Position numbers and translations under genes: made by a program | From: CAWFLT01 sp963816795 | GTDB lineage: Bacteria; Acidobacteriota; Vicinamibacteria; Vicinamibacterales; SCN-69-37 | Reading direction: 5' to 3' | Assembly (NCBI GenBank): GCA_963816795.1 | Contig: CAWFLT010000011.1 | Span: 124,001 to 188,000 of the forward strand | Length of the DNA: 64,000 nt | Notes under the pieces: model-generated | What the model saw: the letters and a program-made list of their open reading frames with translations, nothing else | What the model was told of the DNA's origin: nothing | The model's database searches: none | Shown here: positions 47,239 through 58,113 of the stretch, piece by piece | How the letters are laid out: each line of letters starts with the position of its first letter | How positions within the stretch are numbered: position 1 is the stretch's first letter

Positions 47239-50200
47239 TTACCAGGACACGCGCCACACGATCTGCCCGAGCCGTCCGCCGGGGTCATTGACGTCGACGC
47301 CGGTGTCGCGGAACGCGGAGGTCACCTGGAAGATGCCGGTGCCGCCGCCGGGGTTGAAGACCGGGTTGAAGTTGATGTTGTCGAAGAGGTTCATGAACTC
47401 GATGCTGAACTCCGCCGTCAACCGTCCCTTGATCGGCACGCGCTTGGTGGCGCGCAGGTCGAAGCGCACGAACCACGGGCCGTTCAACACGATCTGATCC
47501 GGTGTGTCGCAGTCGCCCGGATAGAGCGCGATGCACCCTTCGCGGCTGGCGCGCGTGATGTAGCGGCCCTTCGGGAACGCCGAGCGCGCTGTAGCCGGTC
47601 GCCGATGTCGGATCCGTGCTGAACGCCCGGCGCGTGTTCAGGATGATGTCATCCGGCGCATTCAGCACGATCGTCGCGCCCGTCGTCGGATTCGACGTGA
47701 TGCGAATCTTGAACTCCTTCTGGAGCTCTTCCGTGCTCATCCCGACGAGCCGGATGCCGTCGGCGCGCAGGTTCTGGATCTGCATGCGGCTCGTGCCCGA
47801 CAGTTCCCAGCCGCCGGCGAAGATGTCGACGACCTTGTTCATGTCCGTCCCGAAGCGCCGGCCGCGTCCGATCGGCAACGAGTAGGTCCAGTTCAACCGA
47901 ATCGCGTGCGGCACGCCGTCGTCTTCGACATAGAAGCGCGGCTCGTGAATCGTCTCGAGCGAGGTCGCGATCTTCTTGGCGAACGTGTAGCTCGCGTTGA
48001 CGAGCAGGCCCTGCGAGAGCCGGCGGCGGTACTCGATCTGCATCGAGTGATACTTGCTGCCGCCCGTCGATCGCAGGACGTTGGCCGCCGCCGACCGCCG
48101 GGTTCATGACGAAGAAGTTCACCGGCAGCCCCGCCGTCGTCGCGTTCCCGCGGAACGTCGCGTTGCCGTGCAGGTCGTTCGCGGCGTCCACCGGATCGGG
48201 GTTGTAGACGCTGAGGTGGCCGGTCCACGCGGTGGCGCCGAAGTTGGTCGACGTGTAGCGGGCCGCGTCGTTGGCCAGGTTCGGGTTGACGCCGCTGAAG
48301 TACGCCAGATACGTCGGCAGCGGCGACGTGCCGGTGCCGTCGCCGAAGTAGCGGAACGTCGCGCCCCGATTGGCCGCGATGTTGGCGCGCAGGTTCGACT
48401 GGGCGAGCTTGAACTCGTCGATGAACGCGTTCTCGACGATGTTGCGCTCGTTCCAGTCTTCGGTAATCCAGGCGTTGGAGTTCTTGTTGCCGACGTAGCG
48501 GATCTCGATCGCCGAGTCCTTGGTGAGCGAGCGCTGGAAACCGACGGTCCACGATTTCGTCGAGGCGAGTCCGAGGTCGGGATCGATGATGTTGAGGTTG
48601 TTCGCAACCGTCGCGGTGATCGGATACGCGGGCGTCGCGCGGCACGCACGCCGCGGTCGTGGCGCCGTCCGGGCAGACCGGCGGCGGCCCGAGCCGGTTG
48701 GTCTGGCTGAGCAGGATCGGCCAGCTCTCACCTGGGTACACCAGGTTGCCGTTGTTCACGTTCCGGTTCGCGTTGATCGCGCCGCCTGGGTTGTTGCCGT
48801 AGCTGCCGGTGAACCGGTCCATGCGCTCGCGGTTGAAGCTCTGCGAGTAGCCGGCACGGATCGTCGCCGTATCCGGGTCGCCCATGATCGAACGGAGCCA
48901 GCCGTCCTGCACGCGCGGCAGCCAGGCCGCACCGATGTTCGGCGCGAAGTTGTTCCATTCGGTCTTGAAGCCGGGCTCGTTGTTGTCGAACGCCGTGTAC
49001 TTCGGCACGATGTCGCCGCCGGCGAGATTGCCTGGCTGGAAGAGGTTGCACTGTCGCCCTTCCGGCCCGGACCCGATGCCGGACACGCCGCAGAGATCGG
49101 CCAGCGTCGCCGAGGCGAAGGTGTCGGTGATGGCCTGGTACGGCCGCACCACTTCCCAGCGCAGGCCGTAGTTCAGCGTCAGGCTCGGCGTCACGCGCCA
49201 GGAATCCTGCGCGTAGGCGCCGAACTCCCGCTGACTGAACCGCTGATCGAGCGTGCCGAGATACTCGTACTCGCCTGTCGACGCGTTCAACCGCGAGGTC
49301 GCATTGACTGCGCTGATGCGGCCGGTCATCAGGGCGTAGAGCTGGCGCGCGTCGTTCAGCTGGCCTCCCGAGGCGCCCGGGAAGTTGGCCGTGGTGAACA
49401 TGCTCTCGGCGGGATCGCTGGCCGACGTGAAGCCGATCACGGCCGTCGGTGCCAACTGCCACTGTTCGCTCTTGTTGGTAATGGTCGTGTACGAGCCGCC
49501 AAACCTGAAGCTGTGACTGCCCTTGAGCCAATTGAGCGACTCTTCGATGTTGATGCTCGGCGTGTTGCGCAGGTTCGGCCCATTGCCATTCGAGGCGCTC
49601 GTCAGGCCAAAGCCCAGCGTGATGGCGCGGCCGCCCTCGTTGTCGAACGCGGACGCCTGCTTGGCGCTGTAGAAATCCACCGGCGTCCACTGGAAGCCAG
49701 TCTTCAGCTCATTCACCATGCTCGAGCTGAGCGTCGACCGCAGGCTGGCTGACCCGGTGGTCCGGTAGGAGTACTGCCAGCTGAAGTTCGGGAAGTCCGG
49801 GAACTGCGGCTCACCTGAATTCAGGAAGTCGGGATCGCTCTTGATGCGCTGCCACAGATACGTGCCGGTCAGCCGATGCCGGCTGGTCAGGTTGACGTCC
49901 ACGCGCGTCGTCGGCGCGTACTCGTTGCGCACCGATGGCGGCTGGAACGTGTAGGACTGCGTGTTCAGGTTCGTCGTCGTCAGAATCGTGCCGGTTTTCT
50001 CGGTCGCGCCTCGGATGGACGTCAGCAGGGGGCCGATCGTGGGATCGATCGAGGCGAGTTGCCCGCTGCGCGCCGCCACTTCGAGCACGTTCACCTGGTT
50101 GACCTGGCCGGCGACGTCGTAGCGGAACGCGCCGGTCATCGCCTGCGGCTGCAGGATCGTGCGGGTGCGCGTCGCCGCGTTCGGCAGGTGAAAGCGCTCG

Positions 50201-51108
50201 TAGTTGAAGAAGAAGAACGCCTTGCCGGGCTTGATCGGGCCACCGACGCGCCCGCCGTACTGGTGCACCGTGATCGCGTTCTTCGGCAGGCTGTTGATCT
50301 CGTTGAAGTAGTAGTTGGTGTTGAGCGACGGCGTCCGGTAGTAGTGATACACGCTGGCGTCGTAACGGTTGCTGCCCGAACGGGTCGCAAACGCGATCTG
50401 CACCGACCCCTGCGCGCCGCTGGCGGCGTCCGGCGTCGCGCCAGTGACGGTGACTTCCTCGATCGCGTCCATGCGCGGGAACACCTGCGCGTAGAACCCG
50501 TCGCCCGACTGCAGGTTGTTGCCGATCCCGATGCCATCGAGCGTGATGCTGATGGTGTTCTGCGGGAGTCCGTTGACCGTCGCGGCCCGATAGCCGCCGG
50601 TCTGCTCGACGCCCGGGAGAAACATGACCGCCGAGAGCGCGTTGCGCGACACGAGCGGGAGCTTGGTCAACTGCTCGGTCGTCATCGTGTTCTGCACCGT
50701 CGTGCTCTGCGTCCGCACGAGCTCCGTGTTCGCCGCCACTTCGACGGTCTCGGTGAGGCTGCCCAACTGCAGCGTCACTTTCACCTCGTTCGCGGTGGCC
50801 GCGATGATACGGACGTCGTTGAGGATGTGGGTCTTGAAGCCGCTGAGGGCGACCGAAACGGTGTAGGTGCCGGGATTGAGCGACGGCACCGAGAAGACGC
50901 CCGACGAGTTCGTGACCAGCCGTTCGGTCACGCCCGTCGCGTTGTTCTTGACTTCGACCGTGGCGCCAGGAATGACGCCGCCGGCCGGGTCGGCCACCGA
51001 GCCGACGAGTGACGCGGCCGTGCCGCCGCCTTGTGCGAACGCTGGCGTTGCCACGAGCAGAGCCAGGAGTGGGAGCATCCAGTTCGCCTTACGTCTCAGG
51101 GCATTCAT
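47239..51108 (-). CDS. TonB-dependent receptor with carboxypeptidase-regulatory-like N-domain (second copy)
   Basis: About 1,280 residues. A signal peptide (WMLPLLALLVATPAFAQG) precedes a CarboxypepD-reg-like domain (ASLVGSVADPAGGVIPGATVEV, SGVFSVPSLNPGTYTV), a plug (KLPLVSRNALSAVMFLPGV, ITLDGIGIGNN, GSVQIAFATRSGSN), and a long barrel ending ...GRLGQIVWRVSW with a terminal Trp. The first about 800 residues are in one frame. Frame changes near 48650, 48080 and 47580 link the rest. It is the same superfamily as the receptor at 5.2 kb but distinct in sequence. Ligand unknown. Confidence 0.9.
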
Positions 51109-51475
51109 CGCGTTTCTGACCTCATCATCCAAACCAACGGTCATGTCCGAGGGGGACTTGCCTGGCGCACGCTCGCGCCGCTGGTGGTGGGCCACCAGAT
51201 GCGCTGACGATATGCGTGGCGCTCGAGCCTGTCAATCGGTACCGCCAAGTTGCAGATGGGCACAAAGTGACGAGTTGAAGGGTGTCCGGATCCGCGACGA
51301 ATCCGCCGGCGACGTCGTGACTCGTCGTATGCAGTCGCAGGGGGGAGCGTCCTGTCCCCGTCATCCCGTTTTCGCCCGGGATGAATCCCCAAGTCTCAGG
51401 GGCGGGCAGTTCGCTCGTCCTCGGCCGGCCGGATGGGGACGCGGAGGTCAAAGCGTGCGCGGCGCGCGGGGAAGC
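51109..51475. other. Divergent intergenic region, no gene seen
   Basis: This 367-base gap separates the TonB receptor start from the STAS gene. Open frames across it have no recognisable domain. GAGG lies upstream of the receptor ATG. I see no palindrome or repeat worth naming. Confidence 0.5.
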
Positions 51476-51859
51476 GTGGACGTGGTACAACCTGCGGCCG
51501 TGACCACCCATCTGTCCGGCGATGTCCTCATCATCGATGTTCGGGTGAACCCTGCCAGCGAGCGCGAGCTCCTGGACTTTGTGCGTGAGCAGCTCGCGGA
51601 AGGGCGTCGGAAGTTCGTCGTGAACCTGGCCGATCTGAAGTGGCTCGACAGCGCGGGGCTCGGCGGCCTGGCCGGCGCGTTCACGGCCGCCACTCGTCAC
51701 GACGGCCGGCTGGTGCTGGCGAGCCCGCAGCCGGCCATCGAGTCGCTGCTCGACCACACGAAGCTCGCGACCATCATCCCGGTGTACAGCTCGGAACACG
51801 ACGCGCTCGCGAGCTTCGACGCGGCTAGCCGTTTTCGAGCAGACACGCCGGAGAACTGA
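51476..51859 (+). CDS. STAS-domain anti-sigma-factor antagonist-like protein
   Basis: A 127-residue single STAS domain: TTHLSGDVLIIDVRVNPASERELLDFV, then FVVNLADLKWLDSAGLGGLAGAF with Ser59 in the conserved DSAG motif that is phosphorylated in SpoIIAA/RsbV-type proteins, and RLVLASPQPAIESLL. The GTG start at 51476 follows GGGGAAGC and fits the domain start. It is a probable partner in a partner-switching or kinase-controlled signalling route; no RsbW-like kinase is adjacent. Confidence 0.82.
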   Translation: MDVVQPAAVTTHLSGDVLIIDVRVNPASERELLDFVREQLAEGRRKFVVNLADLKWLDSAGLGGLAGAFTAATRHDGRLVLASPQPAIESLLDHTKLATIIPVYSSEHDALASFDAASRFRADTPEN

Positions 51860-51877
51860 GGTTCCGTGCTGGCCTGG

Positions 51878-53119
51878 TCAAAACACCACGTAGCACAGCA
51901 CTGCCCCGAGCACCGCCATCGACAGTCCCCACGCCAGGAGCTGCAGGAAGAGCTTGCGGCTGTCGGCGCCGACGGCGCCGGCCATGCAGAGCGCGCCGAT
52001 CGTCGAGAGCGGCGAGACATCGACCAGGTGGCCGCCGATGTTCATCGACATCGCGATGGCGGTCGCGCTCGATCCCGGCAGCTCGGCCGCGAGGCCGGGC
52101 ACGAGCGGCAGAAAGGCCGGGAGCACCACCCCTGACGTACTGCTATAGACAGACACGAGGCCGGTCAGCAGCGCGACGATGCCGGTGACCGTGTTCGGCG
52201 TCGAAATGCGCGCGACGAGCGAGACCATCAGATCGAGTCCCTGGAATCGCTCGACGAGCGCGAGGAGCACCGTCACTCCGCACACCATGACGATGACCCG
52301 CCACGGCATGATCCGAATGGCCTCGCCATCGTCGGCGGCGCCGGAAAGCACGAGCACCACCGCCGCGAGGAATGCCGCCATCCCGACCTGGACGCCGATC
52401 GTGAGCACGCTGACGATGAGCGCGCCGATGACGCCGAGGGTGATCCACTGGTGTCGATTGAACGGGGTCGTCGCTTCCGGGTCTGTCGGCAAGTCGGCGG
52501 GCGTCCGGCCGGCGCGGAACAGACGAATGCCGCCGAAGATCGCGTAGCCGCCGAATGCCATCAGCGCATGCGCCGCGAGATTGTAGAGATAGCTCTGGAC
52601 CTCGAGGCCCGGCAGCTGGTTGCGCGCCATGATGCCGTTGACGATGATGCCGGTCGGCGCGAAGGGCGAGAGCGCGCCGGCGTTGGCGCCGTTGCCGACC
52701 ATGATCGCCATCAGGAACAGCGGGATGCGGGTGCGCGCCGCCGTCGCCATCGCGATCGGCGTCAGGAGCGCGGCCGTGGCGATGTTGCCAGGTCCCATCG
52801 ACGACAACGCGGCGCCGAGCACGAAGAACATGACCGGGATTGTTCCGGCGTTGCCGCGGCAGACGCGGACGGCGTGATGCGCGAGCCGCGGCAGCGTGCC
52901 GTTCGACTGGGCCATCGCGAACAGGAGCGTGACGCCGGCCAGCGTGAGGAAGAGCTGGCTCGGGAATCCGTTCATCACCACGCCGGCTGACAGGCCGCCG
53001 ACGTACACGCCGATGATCCAGGCGAGCGCGACGGACAGGACGCCGACATTCAGACGGCTGACGCAACTGACGAGCACCGCCAGCGCGAGCGCCAGGACGG
53101 AGAGGGTCGCGAGGTTCAT
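51878..53119 (-). CDS. SLC13-type / MatC-like dicarboxylate permease
   Basis: An intact 413-residue permease with about 11-12 hydrophobic segments. The N-terminal MNLATLSVLALALAVLVSCV, SRLNVGVLSVALAWIIGVYVGG, NGFPSQLFLTLAGVTLLFAMAQSNGTL and GPGNIATAALLTPIAMA match the MatC_N/SLC13 pattern. The second half has STSGVVLPAFLPLVPGLA and SMNIGGHLVDVSPLSTIGA. It probably imports a C3-C4 organic acid such as malonate or a hydroxy-dicarboxylate. Its ATG overlaps the stop of the FAD/Fe-S oxidoreductase (ATGA), so the two are co-translated. Confidence 0.88.
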   Translation of the reverse strand: MNLATLSVLALALAVLVSCVSRLNVGVLSVALAWIIGVYVGGLSAGVVMNGFPSQLFLTLAGVTLLFAMAQSNGTLPRLAHHAVRVCRGNAGTIPVMFFVLGAALSSMGPGNIATAALLTPIAMATAARTRIPLFLMAIMVGNGANAGALSPFAPTGIIVNGIMARNQLPGLEVQSYLYNLAAHALMAFGGYAIFGGIRLFRAGRTPADLPTDPEATTPFNRHQWITLGVIGALIVSVLTIGVQVGMAAFLAAVVLVLSGAADDGEAIRIMPWRVIVMVCGVTVLLALVERFQGLDLMVSLVARISTPNTVTGIVALLTGLVSVYSSTSGVVLPAFLPLVPGLAAELPGSSATAIAMSMNIGGHLVDVSPLSTIGALCMAGAVGADSRKLFLQLLAWGLSMAVLGAVLCYVVF

Positions 53120-56062
53120 GCGGAGGGTCTCACGAGAGTCTGCAGCAGTTCGGCCGCGTGGATCGCGTGCCGGCCGGTGAAGTCGGCAATCTGATGCCGG
53201 CACGACGTTCCGCTGGCCACGAGCACGGCATCCGGGCCGAGTGCGCGCGCCGCGGGCAGCAGCCGGCGCTCCCCGATGGCGCGCGAGATGTCGTAATGCT
53301 CGCGCAGGTAGCCGAACGAGCCGGCCATCCCGCAACAACCGGCATCGAGATCGACGATCGTCGCGCCAGGGATCCGGCCGAGCAGCGCCTTGGCCGGGAG
53401 CAGAGCGCCCATCGCTTTCTGGTGGCAGTGCCCATGAAGCAGGACCTTTGCTGGACCGGGCGAGAGCGAGAGACGCGCGCGACCGCTGCCGCACTCCGCC
53501 TCCAGCCATTCTTCGAACAAGACGGAGCGCGCAGCCACGGCTCTTCGCCCTCCGGCGATCATCGGCCGCGAGCAGGTCTGGGGCGTCTTCACGAACGGCC
53601 GACAGGCAGCTCGGCTCGAAGAACACGATCGCCTGCCCGCGTTCGGCGAGCGGGAACAGTCGATCGGCATTCTCGCGCGCGCGGCGTCGAGCCTCGTCGA
53701 GGAGACCCTGCGAGATCAGCGGGCGGCCGCAGCAGACGTTCGGCGCGAGCATCACGCCGTACCCGAGCCGCTCCATCACGTCGAGCCCGGCCATGCCAAC
53801 GGACGGGTGATAGTGATTGGTGAACGTGTCCGCGAAGAGCGCGACCGTGGCGGACCGTTCGGGGTGACGCCGCACGAAACGCCGGCGGAACGTCCTCCGC
53901 TCCCAGGCCGGCGGGATGCGCCGGCGATCGAGACCGAGCAGGCGCTCGTTGAACGCGCGAACCGGCGCGCTCCTGGAGAGGACGTTCGAGACGGGCGCGA
54001 ATCGACTGCCCCACCGCGCGAGACGATCGACATGGCCGAGCACGCGCGCGTGAGCGGGCGTGCCGCGCCGGCGCCAGGACGCGGCCAGGAACTCGCTCTT
54101 CATCCTCGCCACGTCCACGCCGACCGGACACTCCGCTTTGCACGCCCGGCATTCGAGACACAGATCGAACACTTGATGCAGCGCGTCGTCGGACAGGCCG
54201 GCGTCGCCGAGCTTGCCGGCCATCGCCAGCCGCAGTGCGTTCGCGCGCCCGCGTGTCGAGTGCGCCTCTTCGCGCGTCGCCATGAAGGACGGGCACATGG
54301 TGCCCTGGTGCACTTTCCGGCACGCACCGAGTCCGCTGCACATCTCGACGGCACCGGCGAGGCCGCCGTAGTCGGTGTAGTCGAAGAACGTGGTCACCGG
54401 TACCGTGCGATACGCGGGTCCGAACCTCAGGTTCGCTGCGAGTGGAGGGGCGTCCACGATCTTGCCGGGATTGAAGAGGCCATCCGGATCGAACGTGCGC
54501 TTGATCTGTCGAAACGCGTCGTAGAGCACCGGCCCGAACATTCGCTCCATGAACGGACTCCGGACGAGACCATCCCCATGCTCGCCGGACAACGCGCCGC
54601 CGTAGCGGAGCACGAGGTCGGCCACCTCCGAGGCGATGGCCTCGAACTTCGCGACCCCCGACTCGGTCTTCAAGTCGATCACCGGTCTCACATGCAGGCA
54701 CCCGACGGACGCGTGGGCATAGACGCCGGCCGTCGTTCCATGGCGGCCGACGATCGCAAGAAGGTCGCGGATATAGTCGCGAAGCTTCTCCGGCGCGACG
54801 GCCGTGTCTTCCACGAAGGACATCGACTTCGCGTCGCCTTTCATCGCCATCGACAGGCCGAGCGCGGCTTCGCGGACCTGCCAGATCGCCTGCTGCGCCG
54901 CCGGGTCGGTGGCGCGGCGATAACGACAGTCGAATCCGCGCGCGACGAGGTCCTGCTCGAGCGCATCGAGCCGCGGCGGCAGGTCGTCGACGCGATCGCC
55001 GTACAGCTCGACGCAGAGCAGCGCGGCCGGCTCCCCGTCCACGAACGTCTGCCGGAGCCGATGCAGATCGGCGCTCTGCCTGGTGTGATCGAGGATGAAG
55101 GCGTCCATCACCTCGACCGCCGAGGGCTGGTGCCGGAGGATCGCCGGCGTCGCCGCGAGCGCGTCGAGCAGATCCGCGAACTGGATCACGAGGACCGCTT
55201 TGGCTGACGGCAGCGGGACGAGGTTGATTCTGGCCTCGACGACGATGCCGAGCGTTCCCTCCGAACCGACGATGAGCTTCGCGAGATTGAAGGGCGTGCC
55301 CTGAGCGCCGTCGAGGGGCCTGCCCTGAGCGCCGTCGAAGGGCCGGTCGTGGCTCACGAACTCGTCCAGGTTGTAGCCGCCGACCCGGCGCAGCACCTTC
55401 GGATACCGACGTTCGATTTCGCTCGCGCACTCGTGGGCAAGCCGTCGCACTTCCCGATAGCAGGCGGCTTCAAGCGTCGTCCCACGGCAGAGCTCGTCGA
55501 GCTCGACACGCGTCGTCGGCCGGAAGCTCGCGATCGTCCCGTCCGAGAGGAGCACCTCGAGCGCCAGGACGTGATCGATGGTCTTGCCGTAGATCACCGA
55601 CCGCGCGCCCGCGGAGTTGTTGGCGATCATGCCGCCGATCGTGGCGCGGCTCGCCGTCGAGATATCGGGCGCGAACCGCAGCCGATGCGGGGCCAGCGCG
55701 GCGTTGAGCTCATCAAGGACGATACCGGGCTCGACGCGCGCCCATCGTTCCGCGGCGTTCACTTCGAGCAACCGGTTGAGGTACTTCGAAGTGTCGACGA
55801 CGAGGCCGGCGCCGATCGCCTGGCCGGCCTGTGACGTGCCTCCGCCGCGCATGGTGATCGAGCAGCCGTGACGCCGGCAGGCCTCGACGATCCGCACCAG
55901 ATCCGCGCGCGACTTCGGAATCACGACGCCGGCCGGTTGAATCTGGTAGACGCTGGCGTCGGTCGAATACAGCGCGCGCGAAACGGCGTCGAACCGGACT
56001 TCGCCATCGATCGCGCCCTCGAGCTCACGACCGAGCGCGGCAGCATCGAACTCGGCGGGCAT
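53116..56062 (-). CDS. FAD-linked oxidase / Fe-S (GlcD-GlcF-type fusion) 2-hydroxy-acid dehydrogenase
   Basis: About 980 residues. The N-terminal FAD_binding_4 domain (VVIPKSRADLVRIVEACRRHG, TMRGGGTSQAGQAIGAGLVVD, GGMIANNSAGARSVIYGKT, LIVGSEGTLGIVVEA) leads to the FAD-oxidase C-domain (YAHASVGCLHVRPV, SGEHGDGLVRSPF, FDPDGLFNPGKIV). A ferredoxin-like region with CLECRACKAECPVGVD and CCG-type Fe-S domains follow (VMLAPNVCCGRPLISQG; LDAGCCGMAGSFGY). A frame change near 53560 is assumed. Homologues oxidise glycolate, D-lactate or D-2-hydroxyglutarate and pass electrons to quinone. Two 24-base direct repeats insert 16 residues near 55297-55344. The start at 56062 is 10 bases after a TATAAT box. 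Confidence 0.92.
55297..55344 (-). repeat. In-frame 2 x 24-base direct repeat inside the oxidase gene
   Basis: TGCCCTGAGCGCCGTCGAGG..CC occurs twice back to back (55297-55320 and 55321-55344) with one mismatch. Being 24 bases long it keeps frame and encodes the DGAQG(R/T)P(L/F) repeat. It lies between the GGYNLDEFV and LIVGSEGTLGIV conserved segments. Similar 'CCTGAGC...GTCGA' words are known as dispersed repeats in several soil and sediment bacteria. Confidence 0.8.
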
Positions 56063-56072
56063 CGGCGTGGGG

Positions 56073-56078
56073 ATTATA
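56073..56078 (-). promoter_or_regulatory. -10 box of the FAD oxidase gene
   Basis: TATAAT on the minus strand ends 10 bases before the oxidase ATG. The divergent aminotransferase -10 (56108-56113) is 29 bases away, so the two polymerases must compete or share a control region. Confidence 0.5.
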
Positions 56079-56107
56079 GGGCTCACAGGTGTTCGGCGAT
56101 TCCGAGT

Positions 56108-56113
56108 TAGGAT
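56108..56113 (+). promoter_or_regulatory. -10 box of the aminotransferase gene
   Basis: TAGGAT ends 8 bases before the ATG at 56122, suggesting a leaderless transcript. AGGA within it could also act as a weak ribosome site if transcription starts further upstream. Confidence 0.35.
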
Positions 56114-56121
56114 GGCGTGCC

Positions 56122-57316
56122 ATGGCCCGCGCGGGACGTCACTTCCTGCAGATTCCCGGCCCGACGAACACACCAGACCGCGTGTTGCGCGCGATGGCGG
56201 CGCCGACGATCGATCACCGCAGCGCTGAGTTTGCCGCGCTCGGCCGCGAGATCCTCGACGGGCTGAAGCCGATCTTCCAGACCCGGTCACCGGTCGTGAT
56301 CTACCCCGCCTCGGGGAGCGGCGCCTGGGAAGCGTCGCTCGTCAACACGCTCTCCCCGGGCGACGGCGTACTCGCCTTTGATATCGGCGAGTTCTCGAAG
56401 AACTGGGCCGAGGTGGCGCGCCGGCTCGGCCTGAATGTCGAGATCGTGCCCGGGAGCTGGCGCCGAGGCGTCGATCCCGAGGATCTCGGCGAGCGGCTGA
56501 TGCGCGATCGCGATCACCGGATCCGGGCCGTGCTCGTCGTGCACAACGAGACCTCGACCGGCGTCACGAGCCGGCTGCCCGACATCCGGCGGGCACTGGA
56601 CGCCGCCCGCCACCCGGCGCTGCTGCTCGTCGACGCGGTGTCGTCGCTGGGCTCCATCGACTTACGTCACGACGAATGGGGCATCGACGTGACGCTCGCC
56701 GGATCGCAGAAGGGCCTGATGCTGCCGCCGGGCTTGAGCTTCAACGCCATCAGCGACCGGGCGCTCGCGGCGTCGAAGACGGCGCGCCTGCCTCGCGCGT
56801 ACTGGGCGTGGGAGCCGATGCTCGCCGCCAACGCGAACGGGTTCTTTCCGACGACGCCCGCCACGAACCTGCTGTTTGGCCTGCGCGAGGCGCTGCGCAT
56901 GCTCGACGAGGAGGGACTGCCGCAGGTGTTCGCTCGGCACCGAAGGCTGGCGGACGCCGCTCGCGCGGCCGTGCGGGCCTGGGAGCTCGAGATCCAGTGC
57001 GAGCGGGAGGACGAGCTGAGCCCGGTCGTGACGACCGTGCTGATGCCGGCGGGACACGACGCGGATCGGTTCCGCGCGGTGGTGCTCGATCGCCTCAACA
57101 TGTCGCTCGGCGCCGGGCTCGGCCAATTGAAAGGACGGGCCTTTCGGATCGGACACCTCGGCGACTTCAACGACGTGATGCTCCTCGGCACGCTCGGCGG
57201 CGTCGAGCTCGGCCTGGCGGTCGCCGGTGTGCCGTTTCGGCGCGGCGGCGTCCAGGCGGCGATCGAGACGGCTCGCGGCTCCGGAACTCGCCGCGGTGGG
57301 CGTCAACGGCCGGTGA
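56122..57316 (+). CDS. Serine-glyoxylate aminotransferase-like class V PLP enzyme
   Basis: About 397 residues: GRHFLQIPGPTNTPDRVLRAM, PTIDHRSAEFAALGREI, PASGSGAWEASLVNTL, VVHNETSTGVTSRL, LLLVDAVSSLGSIDLRHDEWG, and LAGSQKGLMLPPGLSF with Lys197 as the PLP lysine. The C-terminal half has GQLKGRAFRIGHLGDFN. This matches serine-glyoxylate/alanine-glyoxylate aminotransferases, which convert glyoxylate and serine to glycine and hydroxypyruvate. A frame change near 57272 restores a normal end at TGA 57314-57316. It is divergent from the hydroxy-acid oxidase, a natural source of glyoxylate. Confidence 0.9.
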
Positions 57317-58086
57317 ATTTCGGCGGCCGCTTTTCGAGAAACGCGGAGACCCCTTCGCGAAAGTCGTGGCTGGCATAGCAGGCGGCAACCAGATCGTCGA
57401 CTTCCCTCCGCATCCAGCCGCCGGCGCGTCGACAGACGACTGAGCGCCTGTTTCGTCGCCCGAATCGTGAGCGGGGCGTTGCGGACGATGGCCGCGGCCA
57501 GCTCGTCGACGACACGGCTGACGTCGGCCGGTTCGGCCATCCGCGTCACGACGCCGATCGCCGCCGCGTCGCGCGCGTCGAGCAGTCGGCCGGTGAGCAG
57601 CAGGTCCTTGGTGCGCGCGAGTCCGAGGTGCTCGACCAGCCGCGCGCAGTTCTCGATCGACAACGCGTTGCCGAGCGTCCGGGCGATGGGCACGCCAAAG
57701 CGGGCGTCGGGCGTGCACACGCGAAGATCGCACGCGAGCGCGATCGCGCACCCGGCGCCCGCGGCGACGCCTTCCACCTGGGCGATGGTGGGCACCGCGA
57801 CCTGCTCGAGCCGGGCGAGACACGCTTCGAGGCGCCGCTCGTACGCGAGGCCGTCCTCGCCGGATGTGAACCGGGCAAACTGCGCGATGTCGGTCCCGGT
57901 GCAGAAGACGCCGCCGACCGCGCGGATGACGAACACGCGTACGGCGGCGTCGGCGTCCACGCGTTCGCAGGCGTCGACGAGCGCGTCGTACATCGCCCAC
58001 GTCATGGCGTTGCCGGTCCCCGGGCGATTGAGCGTGAGATACGCCACCGGACCGGCCGACGAGAAAATCGCGTCTGAAAGGTTCAC
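57303..58086 (-). CDS. Enoyl-CoA hydratase/isomerase family protein
   Basis: About 260 residues of crotonase fold. It begins NLSDAIFSSAGPVAYLTLNRPGTGNAM, then FCTGTDIAQFARF, IAQVEGVAAGAGCAIALACDLRV (oxyanion-hole glycines), LGLARTKDLLLTGRLLDA, and the C-terminal SHDFREGVSAFLEKRPPKFTGR after a frame change near 57440. The usual catalytic Glu pair is not clearly identifiable, so the exact reaction is open. The start GTG at 58086 is chosen; GTG 58098 is an alternative. It converges on and overlaps the aminotransferase end by 14 bases. Confidence 0.87.
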
Positions 58087-58113
58087 GATGAGCCTCACCA
58101 GGGAGATGCGGAG

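Noticed and set aside
48520..51012. Long plus-strand frames of 410 and 378 residues
   Set aside because: They are antisense to the second TonB receptor, whose plug and barrel motifs are clear. Neither shows a domain or a ribosome site.
53807..55207. 466-residue open frame on the plus strand
   Set aside because: It is antisense to the FAD/Fe-S oxidoreductase and has no recognisable features.
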